Below, piece by piece: positions 27,641-35,809 of a stretch of 64,000 nucleotides of DNA. Below the pieces are notes generated by a model, which saw nothing but the letters and a program-made list of their open reading frames with translations, ran no database searches and was not told the DNA's origin. Position numbers and translations under genes: made by a program. The DNA is from CAG-791 sp963658405 (GTDB lineage Bacteria; Bacillota; Clostridia; Lachnospirales; Lachnospiraceae), in assembly GCA_963658405.1 (NCBI GenBank), contig CAVKQI010000003.1:1-64000 (forward strand), given 5' to 3'. How positions within the stretch are numbered: the first letter of the stretch is position 1; every line of letters starts with the position of its first letter.

Positions 27641-28561
27641 TTATTGCTTCAGAATCCTTCCCATCAAAGAGCCTACCTGCACCACCGGATATTCCCGGGT
27701 GGTAAACAGAAGACCCTCATGCTCTGCCTTTACAGTGCAGAGCTTTTCTCCGGAAAGAGGATCCACCAACACGCCCAGCACGGTGCCGGGCTGTACTCTG
27801 CTGCCCACTTCTTTTTCTTTGATGAAAATACCGGAAGCCGGTGCATTCAAAAAATCCACCGCATCCGGCCGGTTGGAGACCAGGGGCTTTCGCACCGGGC
27901 AGTCCTCTCCCTGCCAGATGCCCATTTCCTTCATGGTATGCATAAGGCCGTCCACCAGCTGTATACCGTATTCTCTGGTAATGCGCATGCCTACACCCAT
28001 CTCCACCACCAGAGTAGGCGTGCCCCGGCTGTTCAGGCTGTAGGCCAGCGTGGATTCCAGCACGGTGGAATTCTGGTGCACCCAGATAAAGTCCACATTC
28101 ATCTGGGCCGCATAGGGCAGAAGATTCTTCTCATGGAGCTCATTGATGCGGATCTGCGGCATCTCTGTCAGGAAAATATTGCTGGCATGGATGTCCACCA
28201 CCAGGTCTGCCCCCTGCAGATCCTCCAGGATCTCATCGGCGATATGCTCGTACATATCTCCTTCCTCGGAGCCGGGAAAGATCCGGTTCATATCGAGGTC
28301 AAAGGCCGGCAGTCCCCGCATAATGGTATCGATTCCCATGGGATTCATGGCTGGATAGATATCCACGATGCCGGATAGAAGCTCCGGTGCCTCCTGCAGT
28401 CGTCTGGCCAGCTCATAGGCCACAAACTGGCCTTCCAGTTCATCCCCGTGCACGCCGGTGACGACACAGATCCGCCTGCCGCCTTCCTTCCCCAGCCGGT
28501 TCTTTCGAATACACAAATGCTCACAGACCGGCAATTCTACGCTTGTAATGGTTTTTATCAT
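27641..28561 (-). CDS. AstE/aspartoacylase family metallo-deacylase (M14-like)
   Basis: Zinc hydrolase of the succinylglutamate desuccinylase/aspartoacylase family, which cleaves amide bonds next to acidic amino acids. Zinc ligands are His and Glu of GVHGDE and the later His of VDIHAS; the catalytic Glu is probably in TLVVEMGVG and the substrate Arg in DLDMNRIFPG. A C-terminal barrel completes the 306-residue chain. Its ATG overlaps the transglutaminase TGA stop by four bases (ATGA), so expression is coupled. In this context it may remove or trim what the ATP-grasp enzyme adds; that is inference. Confidence 0.87.
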   Translation of the reverse strand: MIKTITSVELPVCEHLCIRKNRLGKEGGRRICVVTGVHGDELEGQFVAYELARRLQEAPELLSGIVDIYPAMNPMGIDTIMRGLPAFDLDMNRIFPGSEEGDMYEHIADEILEDLQGADLVVDIHASNIFLTEMPQIRINELHEKNLLPYAAQMNVDFIWVHQNSTVLESTLAYSLNSRGTPTLVVEMGVGMRITREYGIQLVDGLMHTMKEMGIWQGEDCPVRKPLVSNRPDAVDFLNAPASGIFIKEKEVGSRVQPGTVLGVLVDPLSGEKLCTVKAEHEGLLFTTREYPVVQVGSLMGRILKQ

Positions 28562-29442
28562 TTCGTCCTCATTTTTTGTTCCACAGACACCCTGACGATC
28601 TGCTGCTGCCGGATACTGCCGCAGCCGTAAAAGATTCCCTGGCTGATCCTGCAGTCCTCAAAATCTCTGCCGGCGCCGATCTTGATATGCGATCCTGCCA
28701 CCGGACAGTCATTGGTGGGATCCAGTCCGTACCAGTACCGGCCAAGGGCCGCTTCCACCCAGGCGTGGCTTTCCCCTTCTCCCCGGAGCATCCCCGTCAC
28801 ATACCGGGCCGGGATTCCGGCCAGCCGCAGCAGGCTGATGAAGATATGGGCATAGTCCTGACATACGCCGGCGCCCCGCAGGAAAGCCTGCTCCGCCGTG
28901 GTAGTCACATCGGTGGCCGCCTTCTGATAGGCAAAGTCTGTATGTAGCCGATGCATCAAAGCAACGGCTAAGACTGCCTGATCAGAAAAAGGCATTTCCT
29001 GCTGCAGCGTCTCATAGTAGGCCTGTATTTTCTCTCCCGCTCTTGTAAGAGGCGTGGGATAACGGTAAATGCCCAGTTTTTCCGGTCGTACTTCCTCTTC
29101 CGGGTACAGCGCACATCCTTCTGCACTTTCCGAAAAAGTACTTTCCGAAAAATCACTTTCCCCCGGGCATACACTTTCTCCCGCAGGCAGGATCGCCTCT
29201 CCTTCCACCTGCACGGAAAATCTGTCATGGGGCTCCTGCAGCATGCCCAGGATCTCCCGGTTGCCGAAGGCATCCCTCGATTCCCAGGCGCATCCCGCCG
29301 GAAGCAGGACCGTATCCGTCCGCAGGATCTGCTGACGCAGATTGGTCCGGGGCAGACACTTCAGTGTATAGTGGTGGCGCTGCACCGGGCCGTCAAATAC
29401 CAATTCCATTTTATATCGAAAGCTGTTCTGGCTCTCGTTCAT
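28558..29442 (-). CDS. Transglutaminase-like cysteine protease family protein
   Basis: A 294-residue protein with the N-terminal beta domain common to bacterial transglutaminase-like proteins and a papain-fold core. The triad is visible: Cys194 in GVCQDYAH, His226 in ESHAWVE and Asp241 in GLDPTND. Between them lies an insertion with repeated Ser/Glu (residues about 95-108) not typical of the family. No signal peptide, so cytoplasmic. Proteins of this kind accompany circularly permuted ATP-grasp and alpha-E genes in many bacteria and are thought to cut or transfer peptide amides. Start ATG at 29442 follows AAGGAGA. Confidence 0.9.
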   Translation of the reverse strand: MNESQNSFRYKMELVFDGPVQRHHYTLKCLPRTNLRQQILRTDTVLLPAGCAWESRDAFGNREILGMLQEPHDRFSVQVEGEAILPAGESVCPGESDFSESTFSESAEGCALYPEEEVRPEKLGIYRYPTPLTRAGEKIQAYYETLQQEMPFSDQAVLAVALMHRLHTDFAYQKAATDVTTTAEQAFLRGAGVCQDYAHIFISLLRLAGIPARYVTGMLRGEGESHAWVEAALGRYWYGLDPTNDCPVAGSHIKIGAGRDFEDCRISQGIFYGCGSIRQQQIVRVSVEQKMRTK

Positions 29443-29550
29443 GCCGGCTGTCTCCTTCTTACCTTTTGCTGCAGCGCCCGGGCTCTTTCATCCTCTCTGC
29501 TTTGCCCCGCAGGATGACCTTCTCATCCTATCTTGCCGGCCGGCACATTT

Positions 29551-30210
29551 CTACAGGCTCTCTACAGCCCGTATGATACCGTTATAGTCCGGCTCCGGCA
29601 GGGAGGCGTCCATCAGCATCTGCTCCAGCTGCTCGGGCGCATAGGGAAGTCCCGAGCGCTTTAATCTGGCCGATAGGCGCATGACAAAGCGGCGGATCTC
29701 TTCTCTTCCTACCCGAAGTCTGGCATACAGATCCACCCGCTCGATGCGGCGGCCTGTCACCAGTATATCACGAACCTGCACATCGTCGATGGCATCATCT
29801 GCACTGCCCCAGAAAGCCACGATATTATCCATTACCTTCTGCAGCTCCATCATGGGCGCATCGGACACCGCGGCCTTCTGCATCTCATAGGAAGCCAGCT
29901 GCACATAGCAGAGGGTTTCTGTCCCCAGCATTTCCCGGAGCACGATGGCATTGTCATAGGCTCTGGAAAGATTGCTGGCGATGGAATCCGTATTTTCCCT
30001 GTTGTAGCCGTAATTTCGAAGGAAATCCTCCTTGCCGCTGTAGATATCCGGTATCTCCAGTCTGGCGCAGAATTCCTGATGGATATCCTCCGGCGCATCG
30101 ATCATGCGGTCATAGTATTTGGAAAAAAAGCGGATGGTGGTATAGACCCGCTCTGTATATCTGCCCAGCCACAGTATGCTGTCCTTCTGTTCTAACGAGA
30201 TAGTACCCAT
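29551..30210 (-). CDS. Alpha-E domain protein (DUF403)
   Basis: All-helical protein of 219 residues beginning GTISLEQKDSILWLGRYTER, the usual start of alpha-E domains. These are encoded next to, or fused with, circularly permuted ATP-grasp proteins; their biochemical role is not established, though a scaffold or acceptor-binding role has been proposed from genome context. The start codon lies 19 bases inside the end of the ATP-grasp gene, which points to translational coupling and a fixed ratio. No catalytic motif is seen. Confidence 0.92.
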   Translation of the reverse strand: MGTISLEQKDSILWLGRYTERVYTTIRFFSKYYDRMIDAPEDIHQEFCARLEIPDIYSGKEDFLRNYGYNRENTDSIASNLSRAYDNAIVLREMLGTETLCYVQLASYEMQKAAVSDAPMMELQKVMDNIVAFWGSADDAIDDVQVRDILVTGRRIERVDLYARLRVGREEIRRFVMRLSARLKRSGLPYAPEQLEQMLMDASLPEPDYNGIIRAVESL

Positions 30211-31517
30211 GTGTCCTTAAATCCTCCTCCCTGGGATGAATTGACGATAAACGAATCCGGATTGGTAGAATATCTGGTCAATCCGCTCTTCCATACCCTG
30301 GCCTGGTCACTTAACAGCACAAAGGCACGAAGATCTGCCTTCCGCGGCACCACGCCGGTCTTGTCCATGATATCGATATCCTGGAAATCAATGACCTCCT
30401 GGGCGATGAAACGTCTGGGCTCCCGCTTCAGAAGAGCGATGAAATCCTCCTTTTCCTTTGCCGTCATCCGGTCGGCAAAGACCACACCGTAGCCGCCGGC
30501 CTCTGCCACATCCTTCAGCACCAGCCTGTCAAAATGCTCCAGCACGAATTTCATATCGTCCTCATAATAAGGCAGATAGGTGGGCGCGTTTTTGAGGATG
30601 GCCTCCTCTCCCAGATAATACTGGATCATCTTCGGCACGAAATAGTAGATGCCCTTATCATCTGCCACCCCGTTGCCCGGCGCATTCATAATGGCCACAT
30701 TTCCCTTTTTATACACATCATAGATATGCGGGATGCCGATGAGAGATTCCGGATTGAAATTAAGAGGATCCAGATATTCTGTGGAAATGCGGGAATATAC
30801 CACGCCTACCTTCTGCTTTCTGCCGGAGTAATCTACGAAATAAAGATAATCATCCTCTACGGAAAGCTCATGACCGTTTACCAGTACCGCACCGGTCTGC
30901 TCTGCCAGATAGGAATGTTCAAAGTAAGCCGCATTGTACCGACCCGGTGTCAGGATCACCGGAATCCCGCCGGTGCTCACATAGTCCATGACCTGGCGCA
31001 GCATGCCGGGATAGTCCCGGTTGTCGGCGATGGGCACATCGTGGAAAGTATCCGGAGAAGCCTTCCGCTCCAGACTTCTGGCCATCAGCGGATAGGAAGC
31101 GCCGGAGGGAACCCGCAGATTATCCTCCAGGATGTACCAGGTATTGTCCTTGCCCAGGACCAGGTCAATGCCGGCGATATGCGTGCTCACAGACTTCGGC
31201 GGCGTCACATCCTCGCACTGCGCCATATAGCCGCTGCCCGCATAGACGAATTCCTCCGGCACCACCCCGTCCCGGATGATCTTCTTGTCATGGTAAATAT
31301 CCTGAATAAAACAGTTTAAAGCCGTCACGCGCTGGATCAGACCCTTTTCCAGATAATCCCATTCCTTCTTTTCGATGATCCGCGGAATGGGATCAAAAGG
31401 AAAGAGCTGCTCATGAAAAACGTTATTCTTATAAATGCCGAATTTCACGCCGTAACGGGCCAGCAGTTCGTTGATGCTCTCCTTTCTGTTTAACAGCTGC
31501 AAATTTGAATAATCCAT
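30192..31517 (-). CDS. Circularly permuted ATP-grasp protein (DUF404/DUF407)
   Basis: Predicted carboxylate-amine ligase of 441 residues, the first gene of the cassette. Characteristic parts include the opening YGVKFGIYKN, the central GIDLVLGKDNTWYILEDN with the ATP/metal-binding acidic and Asn residues, and RVPSGASYP. The C-terminal part has RLVLKDVAEAGGYGVVF and FIAQEVIDFQDID. The start chosen is the ATG of MDYSNLQLLN with GGGAGGA upstream; 65 upstream codons are open but cross the leader. Family members are believed to form amide bonds between carboxyl and amino groups of unknown small molecules or peptides. A strong promoter and a structured leader precede it. Confidence 0.92.
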   Translation of the reverse strand: MDYSNLQLLNRKESINELLARYGVKFGIYKNNVFHEQLFPFDPIPRIIEKKEWDYLEKGLIQRVTALNCFIQDIYHDKKIIRDGVVPEEFVYAGSGYMAQCEDVTPPKSVSTHIAGIDLVLGKDNTWYILEDNLRVPSGASYPLMARSLERKASPDTFHDVPIADNRDYPGMLRQVMDYVSTGGIPVILTPGRYNAAYFEHSYLAEQTGAVLVNGHELSVEDDYLYFVDYSGRKQKVGVVYSRISTEYLDPLNFNPESLIGIPHIYDVYKKGNVAIMNAPGNGVADDKGIYYFVPKMIQYYLGEEAILKNAPTYLPYYEDDMKFVLEHFDRLVLKDVAEAGGYGVVFADRMTAKEKEDFIALLKREPRRFIAQEVIDFQDIDIMDKTGVVPRKADLRAFVLLSDQARVWKSGLTRYSTNPDSFIVNSSQGGGFKDTWVLSR

Positions 31518-31641
31518 ACACAATCCTCCCTCATGCAAGCCAGCGCCTCTGTAACTCTGAATCTGCTGATACGAAAACATCTTCCTGTGTATGTGCTTTC
31601 CCACAGGACCATCTCTGTGTGAGAATGACCAGTTCAATGCT

Positions 31642-31764
31642 ACAAAAAAAGAACGTACAGATAATCTCTGTACGTCCTTGTACGCTGTCTTTCTCTGATC
31701 CGGCAGCCCCATCTCAGCTAAAATATTTTTTTAAGCCTGACAGAGGAATTCCGGATATTTATAT
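31642..31764 (-). promoter_or_regulatory. Structured leader with terminator before the ATP-grasp cassette
   Basis: The predicted transcript starts near 31764. A six-base pair of arms ATCCGG/CCGGAT (31751-31756 with 31698-31703) encloses about 47 bases, then a terminator hairpin ACGTACAGA-loop-TCTGTACGT (31653-31675) with a run of T. The start codon is more than 120 bases further on. This order, closed domain then terminator, is that of riboswitches and other attenuators; no known class was recognised. Confidence 0.6.
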
Positions 31765-31770
31765 TCCCAT

Positions 31771-31799
31771 ATTATGCGCGAAACCGTGCAGTATGTCAA
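31771..31799 (-). promoter_or_regulatory. Promoter of the ATP-grasp cassette
   Basis: Minus strand TTGACA (31794-31799), 17-base spacer, CATAAT (31771-31776). The 31800-31900 stretch upstream shows nothing further. Confidence 0.8.
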
Positions 31800-31902
31800 A
31801 CGAGATTTGCAAAACACGTAAAAACAGAATTGACAAAACAAGTTACAAGACCTAGGCAAACGCATAGAATGAACGTGCTCTGCTGAAATCTGTGTTCACA
31901 AT

Positions 31903-32075
31903 CCAGCCGGACGAGGGAGCGGGTGGCCGGATGATGTCCGGCGCAGGGGCATGGCGACGCCTCGGTGCTTGCGAGCGTTCTTTGCGAGCTTAGCATCCGC
32001 TAGGCAGGAGCCCCTGAGCCGAGAGGCGTCCCCAAGCGGACATCGCCGACAGGACCCGCTCCCTCGGCCGGCGTC
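31903..32075. repeat. Long structured repeat, copy 1
   Basis: A 19-bp near-perfect outer stem (gccggacgagggagcgggt at 31906-31924 with acccgctccctcggccggc at 32054-32072) closes about 130 bases. Inner conserved strands are cggatgatgtccggcgca and aagcggacatcgccgacagg. A second copy is at 61658-61761. Not an insertion sequence; no open frame. Strand of transcription unknown. Confidence 0.8.
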
Positions 32076-32121
32076 TGGGTAATCTATAAACCAGCCATAG
32101 AATCACTCAATCTTTGTGAGC

Positions 32122-33075
32122 TCAGTCCTCATACTCATCATACCACTCATCCTCCGCCTCATCATAACTGCGGTAAGTGTCCTTATTATCACTGTAATAA
32201 GAGTCCGGATCCTCGTCGTAATAGTCATCCCTGCTGCCGTAGAGCTGCTTGTAATGCTTATTGCAATATCCCTTTCGATAATAGATCCCATAATTTCTGC
32301 ATCCGGGATATTTACAGACGGAACTCGAGCTGGAAGAAGACTTCTTGGATGCTTCCTGCGCCTCTTTTTCTTCCGCTGCCTTCCGGGCTGCTTCTTCCTG
32401 CATCCTCTCATAACTCTTTCTTTTGGTTTCCCAATCTGGAAAGTCGCCCTGAGGATCCTTACTCTTATTCTTGCTGAACCAGCTGCATAGTCCCGCCGCC
32501 ATCTCATCCCGTGTCATTATGTTGCTGCAGAACATTTCCGGTGTCAGCTCATCTCTGATCTTCTGCCATTCCTGCTGTTGCTGCGAGGATAATTTCTCAG
32601 GCACAGACGCATAGTCCAGTATCAGCTTATCATCGGCGTCATTTGGCCCATAATCTCTGTCATAGGTAAACAACGTACCCAGATAGCACCAGTTTTCCTG
32701 GTCCTCCTCTGCCATGCGATCCTGTATATACTGATACATGGACACCCGGGCCACAGGATATTTGCCCTCTTTTGTCTTATAGCTGATCACCAGCGTGTAA
32801 TTCTTATCACTGATGGAAGACTGACCATTGGACTTGTATCCTTTGTAAATTTCTCCCGTAGGCTCTGTTTCCGCTGTCACGCACCAACGCCAGTACATAG
32901 GGACACACAGATCATAATACTTCGTGCTGATCTCTGCATGATTGCCTGCCGTTACATGAATCGGCCTACTCTTCTCAATGATCCAGAGTATGACAGGGAT
33001 CAGGATTATCAGAAATACTATAACGATTCTGACGGATTTTTTCCTAGCGCGCTCCCGCTGATCTCCCCCATCCAT
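32122..33075 (-). CDS. Unrecognised membrane-anchored protein with a small C-x4-C...C-x2-H motif
   Basis: I do not recognise this 317-residue protein. An N-terminal basic stretch is followed by one membrane helix (IVIVFLIILIPVILWII), which anchors a soluble region of about 190 residues presumably outside the cell. A charged coiled-coil and a Ser run (SSSSSSS) lead to a compact cysteine-histidine cluster, CKYPGCRNYG...YCNKHY, which has the spacing of a zinc knuckle. The tail is very rich in Asp, Glu and Tyr. The start at 33075 follows GGGAGAAACT. It is downstream of argS across a hairpin element. A thin-layer zinc-binding or surface role is possible but unproved. Confidence 0.75.
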   Translation of the reverse strand: MDGGDQRERARKKSVRIVIVFLIILIPVILWIIEKSRPIHVTAGNHAEISTKYYDLCVPMYWRWCVTAETEPTGEIYKGYKSNGQSSISDKNYTLVISYKTKEGKYPVARVSMYQYIQDRMAEEDQENWCYLGTLFTYDRDYGPNDADDKLILDYASVPEKLSSQQQQEWQKIRDELTPEMFCSNIMTRDEMAAGLCSWFSKNKSKDPQGDFPDWETKRKSYERMQEEAARKAAEEKEAQEASKKSSSSSSSVCKYPGCRNYGIYYRKGYCNKHYKQLYGSRDDYYDEDPDSYYSDNKDTYRSYDEAEDEWYDEYED

Positions 33076-33099
33076 AGTTTCTCCCTTGTATCCATTCAT

Positions 33100-33213
33100 G
33101 CCTGAAAGAAAAGCCATCCGGCTTTTCCTTCAAACCTGCCCCCTTGCCGCAGTATGCTGCGGCAGCACAAGGAGAATTTCGCACAAGCGAATCCTCCGAT
33201 ATGATCACGAAAG
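33100..33213. repeat. Mosaic hairpin element (modules D-A-B)
   Basis: D is gaaagaaaagcc-atcc-ggcttttccttc; A is a variant with swapped arms, gccgcag-tatg-ctgcggc, which keeps pairing although the sequence changed; B is gaatttcgcacaagcgaatc. Lies between the argS stop codon and the next gene. Confidence 0.85.
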
Positions 33214-33214
33214 T

Positions 33215-34993
33215 TTACATTCTCTCCGGTGCCTCAAAGCCCAGCGTATGAATGCATGTAGTCAGTGTGCGCTCTGTAAGAGAGAGCAATGCGATCCAGG
33301 ATGCCTTCTTTTCCGCATCCTCTTCGGTCAGGATCTTGGTGGCATGGTAAAAGCTGTTGAAAGCATTGGACAGCTCATAGATATAAGCGCAGAGCTTATG
33401 CGGTGCAGTCTCCTCGTAGGCAGTGCGCATCACGGCATTGAACTGTGCCAGCTTCATCATCAGATCCTTTTCCAGGCTGCTCTGCGCGCTGCAGATGGTA
33501 AGTCCGGAGAGATCCTCTATGCCGCTCTGCTCCCTGTACTTGCCAAGTATCGACTTGATCCGTACGATGGTATAGAGGATATACGGGCCGGTATCTCCCT
33601 CAAAGGAGGTAAACCGCTCCATGTCAAAGACATAATCCTTGCTGGCCTGGTTGGAAAGGTCTCCGTATTTAAGCGCTGCCAGTGCCACCTGCTTTGCCGT
33701 CTTTTCCGCTTCCTCATCGCCGATCTCCGGATTGCTGCGGATCTTTCCCAGCATCTCTTCATTGATATCTGCAATGAGGCGCTCTAAGCGCATGACACCG
33801 CCCTCTCTGGTCTTAAAGGGCTTGCCGTCCTTGCCGTTCATGGTGCCGAAGCCGATATGCTTTAATACGGTATTCTCCTCTGTGAGGCCGCACTTTTTCG
33901 CGCAGCGGAATACCTGCACGAAGTGCAGCTCCTGGCGCTTGTCTGTGACATAGATGATCTCATCGGGATGGAAACGCTCGGTGCGCTGGAGAATGGTCGC
34001 CAGGTCAGTGGTGGTATACAGGGAAGCGCCGTCGGACTTAAGGATGATGCAGGGCGGGATCTCCTTGGCATCTCCGGGGTCTGTCACATCTACCACCAGG
34101 GCGCCGTTGCTCTCGTAGGCATAGCCGCCCTCTTTCATCTTTTCTACCATAGGCGGGATGGCGTCATGGGCATCGGACTCCCCCAGCCACAGATCAAAGT
34201 CCACATCCAGGTTGGCGTAGTTCTTTTTCATATCGGTGACGGAGACCGTCACGATCTGCTTCCAGAGAGCACGGAATCCCCGCTGTCCCTCCTGGAGACG
34301 GTGGGTATTGTCCATGGCCTCTGCATAGTAGGCCTCGTCCTCTTTGGACTTCTTGCTGGCAAAGGGATAGATCTCCTCTAACTCTGTCACGGTAAAAGGT
34401 GCCTCTGCGGGATACTCGCCTTCAAAGCTCTCATCGAAATAGGGGAGCTCCGGCTTTCTTCTCTTCAGCTCGGTGATGATCAGACCCATCTGCAGGCCCC
34501 AGTCTCCCAGGTGAATATCGCTGACGACATTCTCCCCGTTAAATCTGGCAATGCGCTTGATGGCCTCGCCGATGACAGCGGAGCGCAGGTGCCCTACGTG
34601 CAGGGGCTTGGCCACATTGGGTCCGCCGTAGTCGAGCACGATGGTCTTGGGATTCTCAGAGCCGGACAGTCCCAGCTTTTCCTCTCCTGCCATTTTTCCC
34701 AGATACTCTGCCAGGAAACTTTCTTTGATCCGCAGATTCAGAAAGCCCGGTGCGACAGCCTCTGCCATGGAGAAAATGCTCTCCGGCTTTTCCTTCAGCT
34801 TATCCGCCACTTCTGCGGCGATCACAAGGGGTGCCTTATGATAGCGCTTTGCGCCGGCCATGGCCCCGTTGCACTGGTATTCGCACAGATCCGGGCGGTT
34901 GGAGGTGCCCACTCTTCCGAGGTCTGCGTCATAACCTGCTGCCGCAAAGGCATCTGCCATCTCCCGTGAGATGATATCCATTAATTTATCCAA
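33215..34993 (-). CDS. argS: Arginyl-tRNA synthetase
   Basis: Class I synthetase that charges tRNA-Arg. The HIGH motif is HVGH in VAKPLHVGHLRSAVIGE; the N-terminal Add1 domain and the C-terminal helical anticodon domain (ALKYGDLSNQASKDYVFDMERF...) are present. A canonical KMSK is absent, replaced by GKDGKPFKTREG, as in many ArgRS. The best start is TTG at 34993, six bases after AAGGGGGA; the next ATG is at 34981 and has no site. The chain is then 592 residues. It follows queH by 38 bases in the purL-carAB-queH-argS series. Confidence 0.95.
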   Translation of the reverse strand: MDKLMDIISREMADAFAAAGYDADLGRVGTSNRPDLCEYQCNGAMAGAKRYHKAPLVIAAEVADKLKEKPESIFSMAEAVAPGFLNLRIKESFLAEYLGKMAGEEKLGLSGSENPKTIVLDYGGPNVAKPLHVGHLRSAVIGEAIKRIARFNGENVVSDIHLGDWGLQMGLIITELKRRKPELPYFDESFEGEYPAEAPFTVTELEEIYPFASKKSKEDEAYYAEAMDNTHRLQEGQRGFRALWKQIVTVSVTDMKKNYANLDVDFDLWLGESDAHDAIPPMVEKMKEGGYAYESNGALVVDVTDPGDAKEIPPCIILKSDGASLYTTTDLATILQRTERFHPDEIIYVTDKRQELHFVQVFRCAKKCGLTEENTVLKHIGFGTMNGKDGKPFKTREGGVMRLERLIADINEEMLGKIRSNPEIGDEEAEKTAKQVALAALKYGDLSNQASKDYVFDMERFTSFEGDTGPYILYTIVRIKSILGKYREQSGIEDLSGLTICSAQSSLEKDLMMKLAQFNAVMRTAYEETAPHKLCAYIYELSNAFNSFYHATKILTEEDAEKKASWIALLSLTERTLTTCIHTLGFEAPERM

Positions 34994-35031
34994 GGTAATC
35001 CCCCTTCTTTTATGATGATATACTATCGGGT

Positions 35032-35796
35032 TCAAAAGGAATCTTTGTCCCCGGCCGCTGCCGGATTGCTTTTCGCATCCTGCTCCCTCTGGGCTTTGGA
35101 AAATCCGCAGCCGCAGTAATTCTGTCTGTAAAGACCAAACTGCGCCGACAGCTCGATGGAGCGCTTATAGCCGTCCTTCTTTTTAAAGTCCGACGGCAGA
35201 AAGGCAACGCCGTATGCCGCGGCCAGTTCCTGTCCGATCTCATTGAGCTTTGCTGCATTTTTGAGCGGACTGATGGTCAGGGTCGTGGTGAAATAATCAA
35301 ATTTCCCCTCCGCTGCCGCCTCTGCGGTCTTCTCAAGACGCAGTCTATAGCACCGAAAGCAACGCTCGCCGCCCTCCGGCACCGTCTCCAGCCCTTTGGA
35401 CATCTCCAGAAAATGCGCCGGATCATAGGGAGCCTCCAGGACCCCTATCCTGTGGGCCGCCGGTGTGGAATGCATGGAAAAGGTATCGGCTTCCGGATGT
35501 TTCTCCCGCAGCGCTCCTGAAAGAGATTCTGTAAAGCACTGCTCCTCCACCTGTCGGTTGTAGATGTCGATGAGCTTTATTTCCTCTGCCTTTCGCTTTT
35601 CATACTCCGCCGCCTGGGTGATATTGGGATTGTAGTAATAGACGGTGATGTCAAAAAATTCCCGGAGATATTCCAGGCAGTAACTGGAGCATGGTGCGCA
35701 GCAGCTGTGCAGTAAAAGACGGGGTGCCGGATCTAGTCCCTGCACCCTGTCTGTGATCTTTTCCAGTTCTTTGCTGTAATTGATAGATTGCTGCAT
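35032..35796 (-). CDS. queH: Epoxyqueuosine reductase QueH
   Basis: Catalyses the last step of queuosine synthesis, reducing epoxyqueuosine in tRNA, in organisms that lack QueG. The cysteine sets are visible: adjacent pair plus third in HSCCAPCSSYCLEY, then ERCFRCYRLRL and the NYCGCGFS near the end, which bind an iron-sulfur cluster and iron. The start used is ATG at 35796, 13 bases after carB; the ribosome binding site is weak, so it may depend on coupling to carB. Length of 254 residues is slightly above the usual size because of a tail (DAKSNPAAAGDKDSF). Confidence 0.93.
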   Translation of the reverse strand: MQQSINYSKELEKITDRVQGLDPAPRLLLHSCCAPCSSYCLEYLREFFDITVYYYNPNITQAAEYEKRKAEEIKLIDIYNRQVEEQCFTESLSGALREKHPEADTFSMHSTPAAHRIGVLEAPYDPAHFLEMSKGLETVPEGGERCFRCYRLRLEKTAEAAAEGKFDYFTTTLTISPLKNAAKLNEIGQELAAAYGVAFLPSDFKKKDGYKRSIELSAQFGLYRQNYCGCGFSKAQREQDAKSNPAAAGDKDSF

Positions 35797-35809
35797 ATGG
35801 ATTTTGCTG

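Noticed and set aside
30192..31712. Longer ATP-grasp protein starting at 31712
   Set aside because: The extra codons pass through the leader terminator and lack family resemblance; ATG at 31517 has a good ribosome binding site.
33215..34993. ArgRS defective because KMSK is missing
   Set aside because: Many arginyl-tRNA synthetases lack KMSK naturally; all other motifs are intact.
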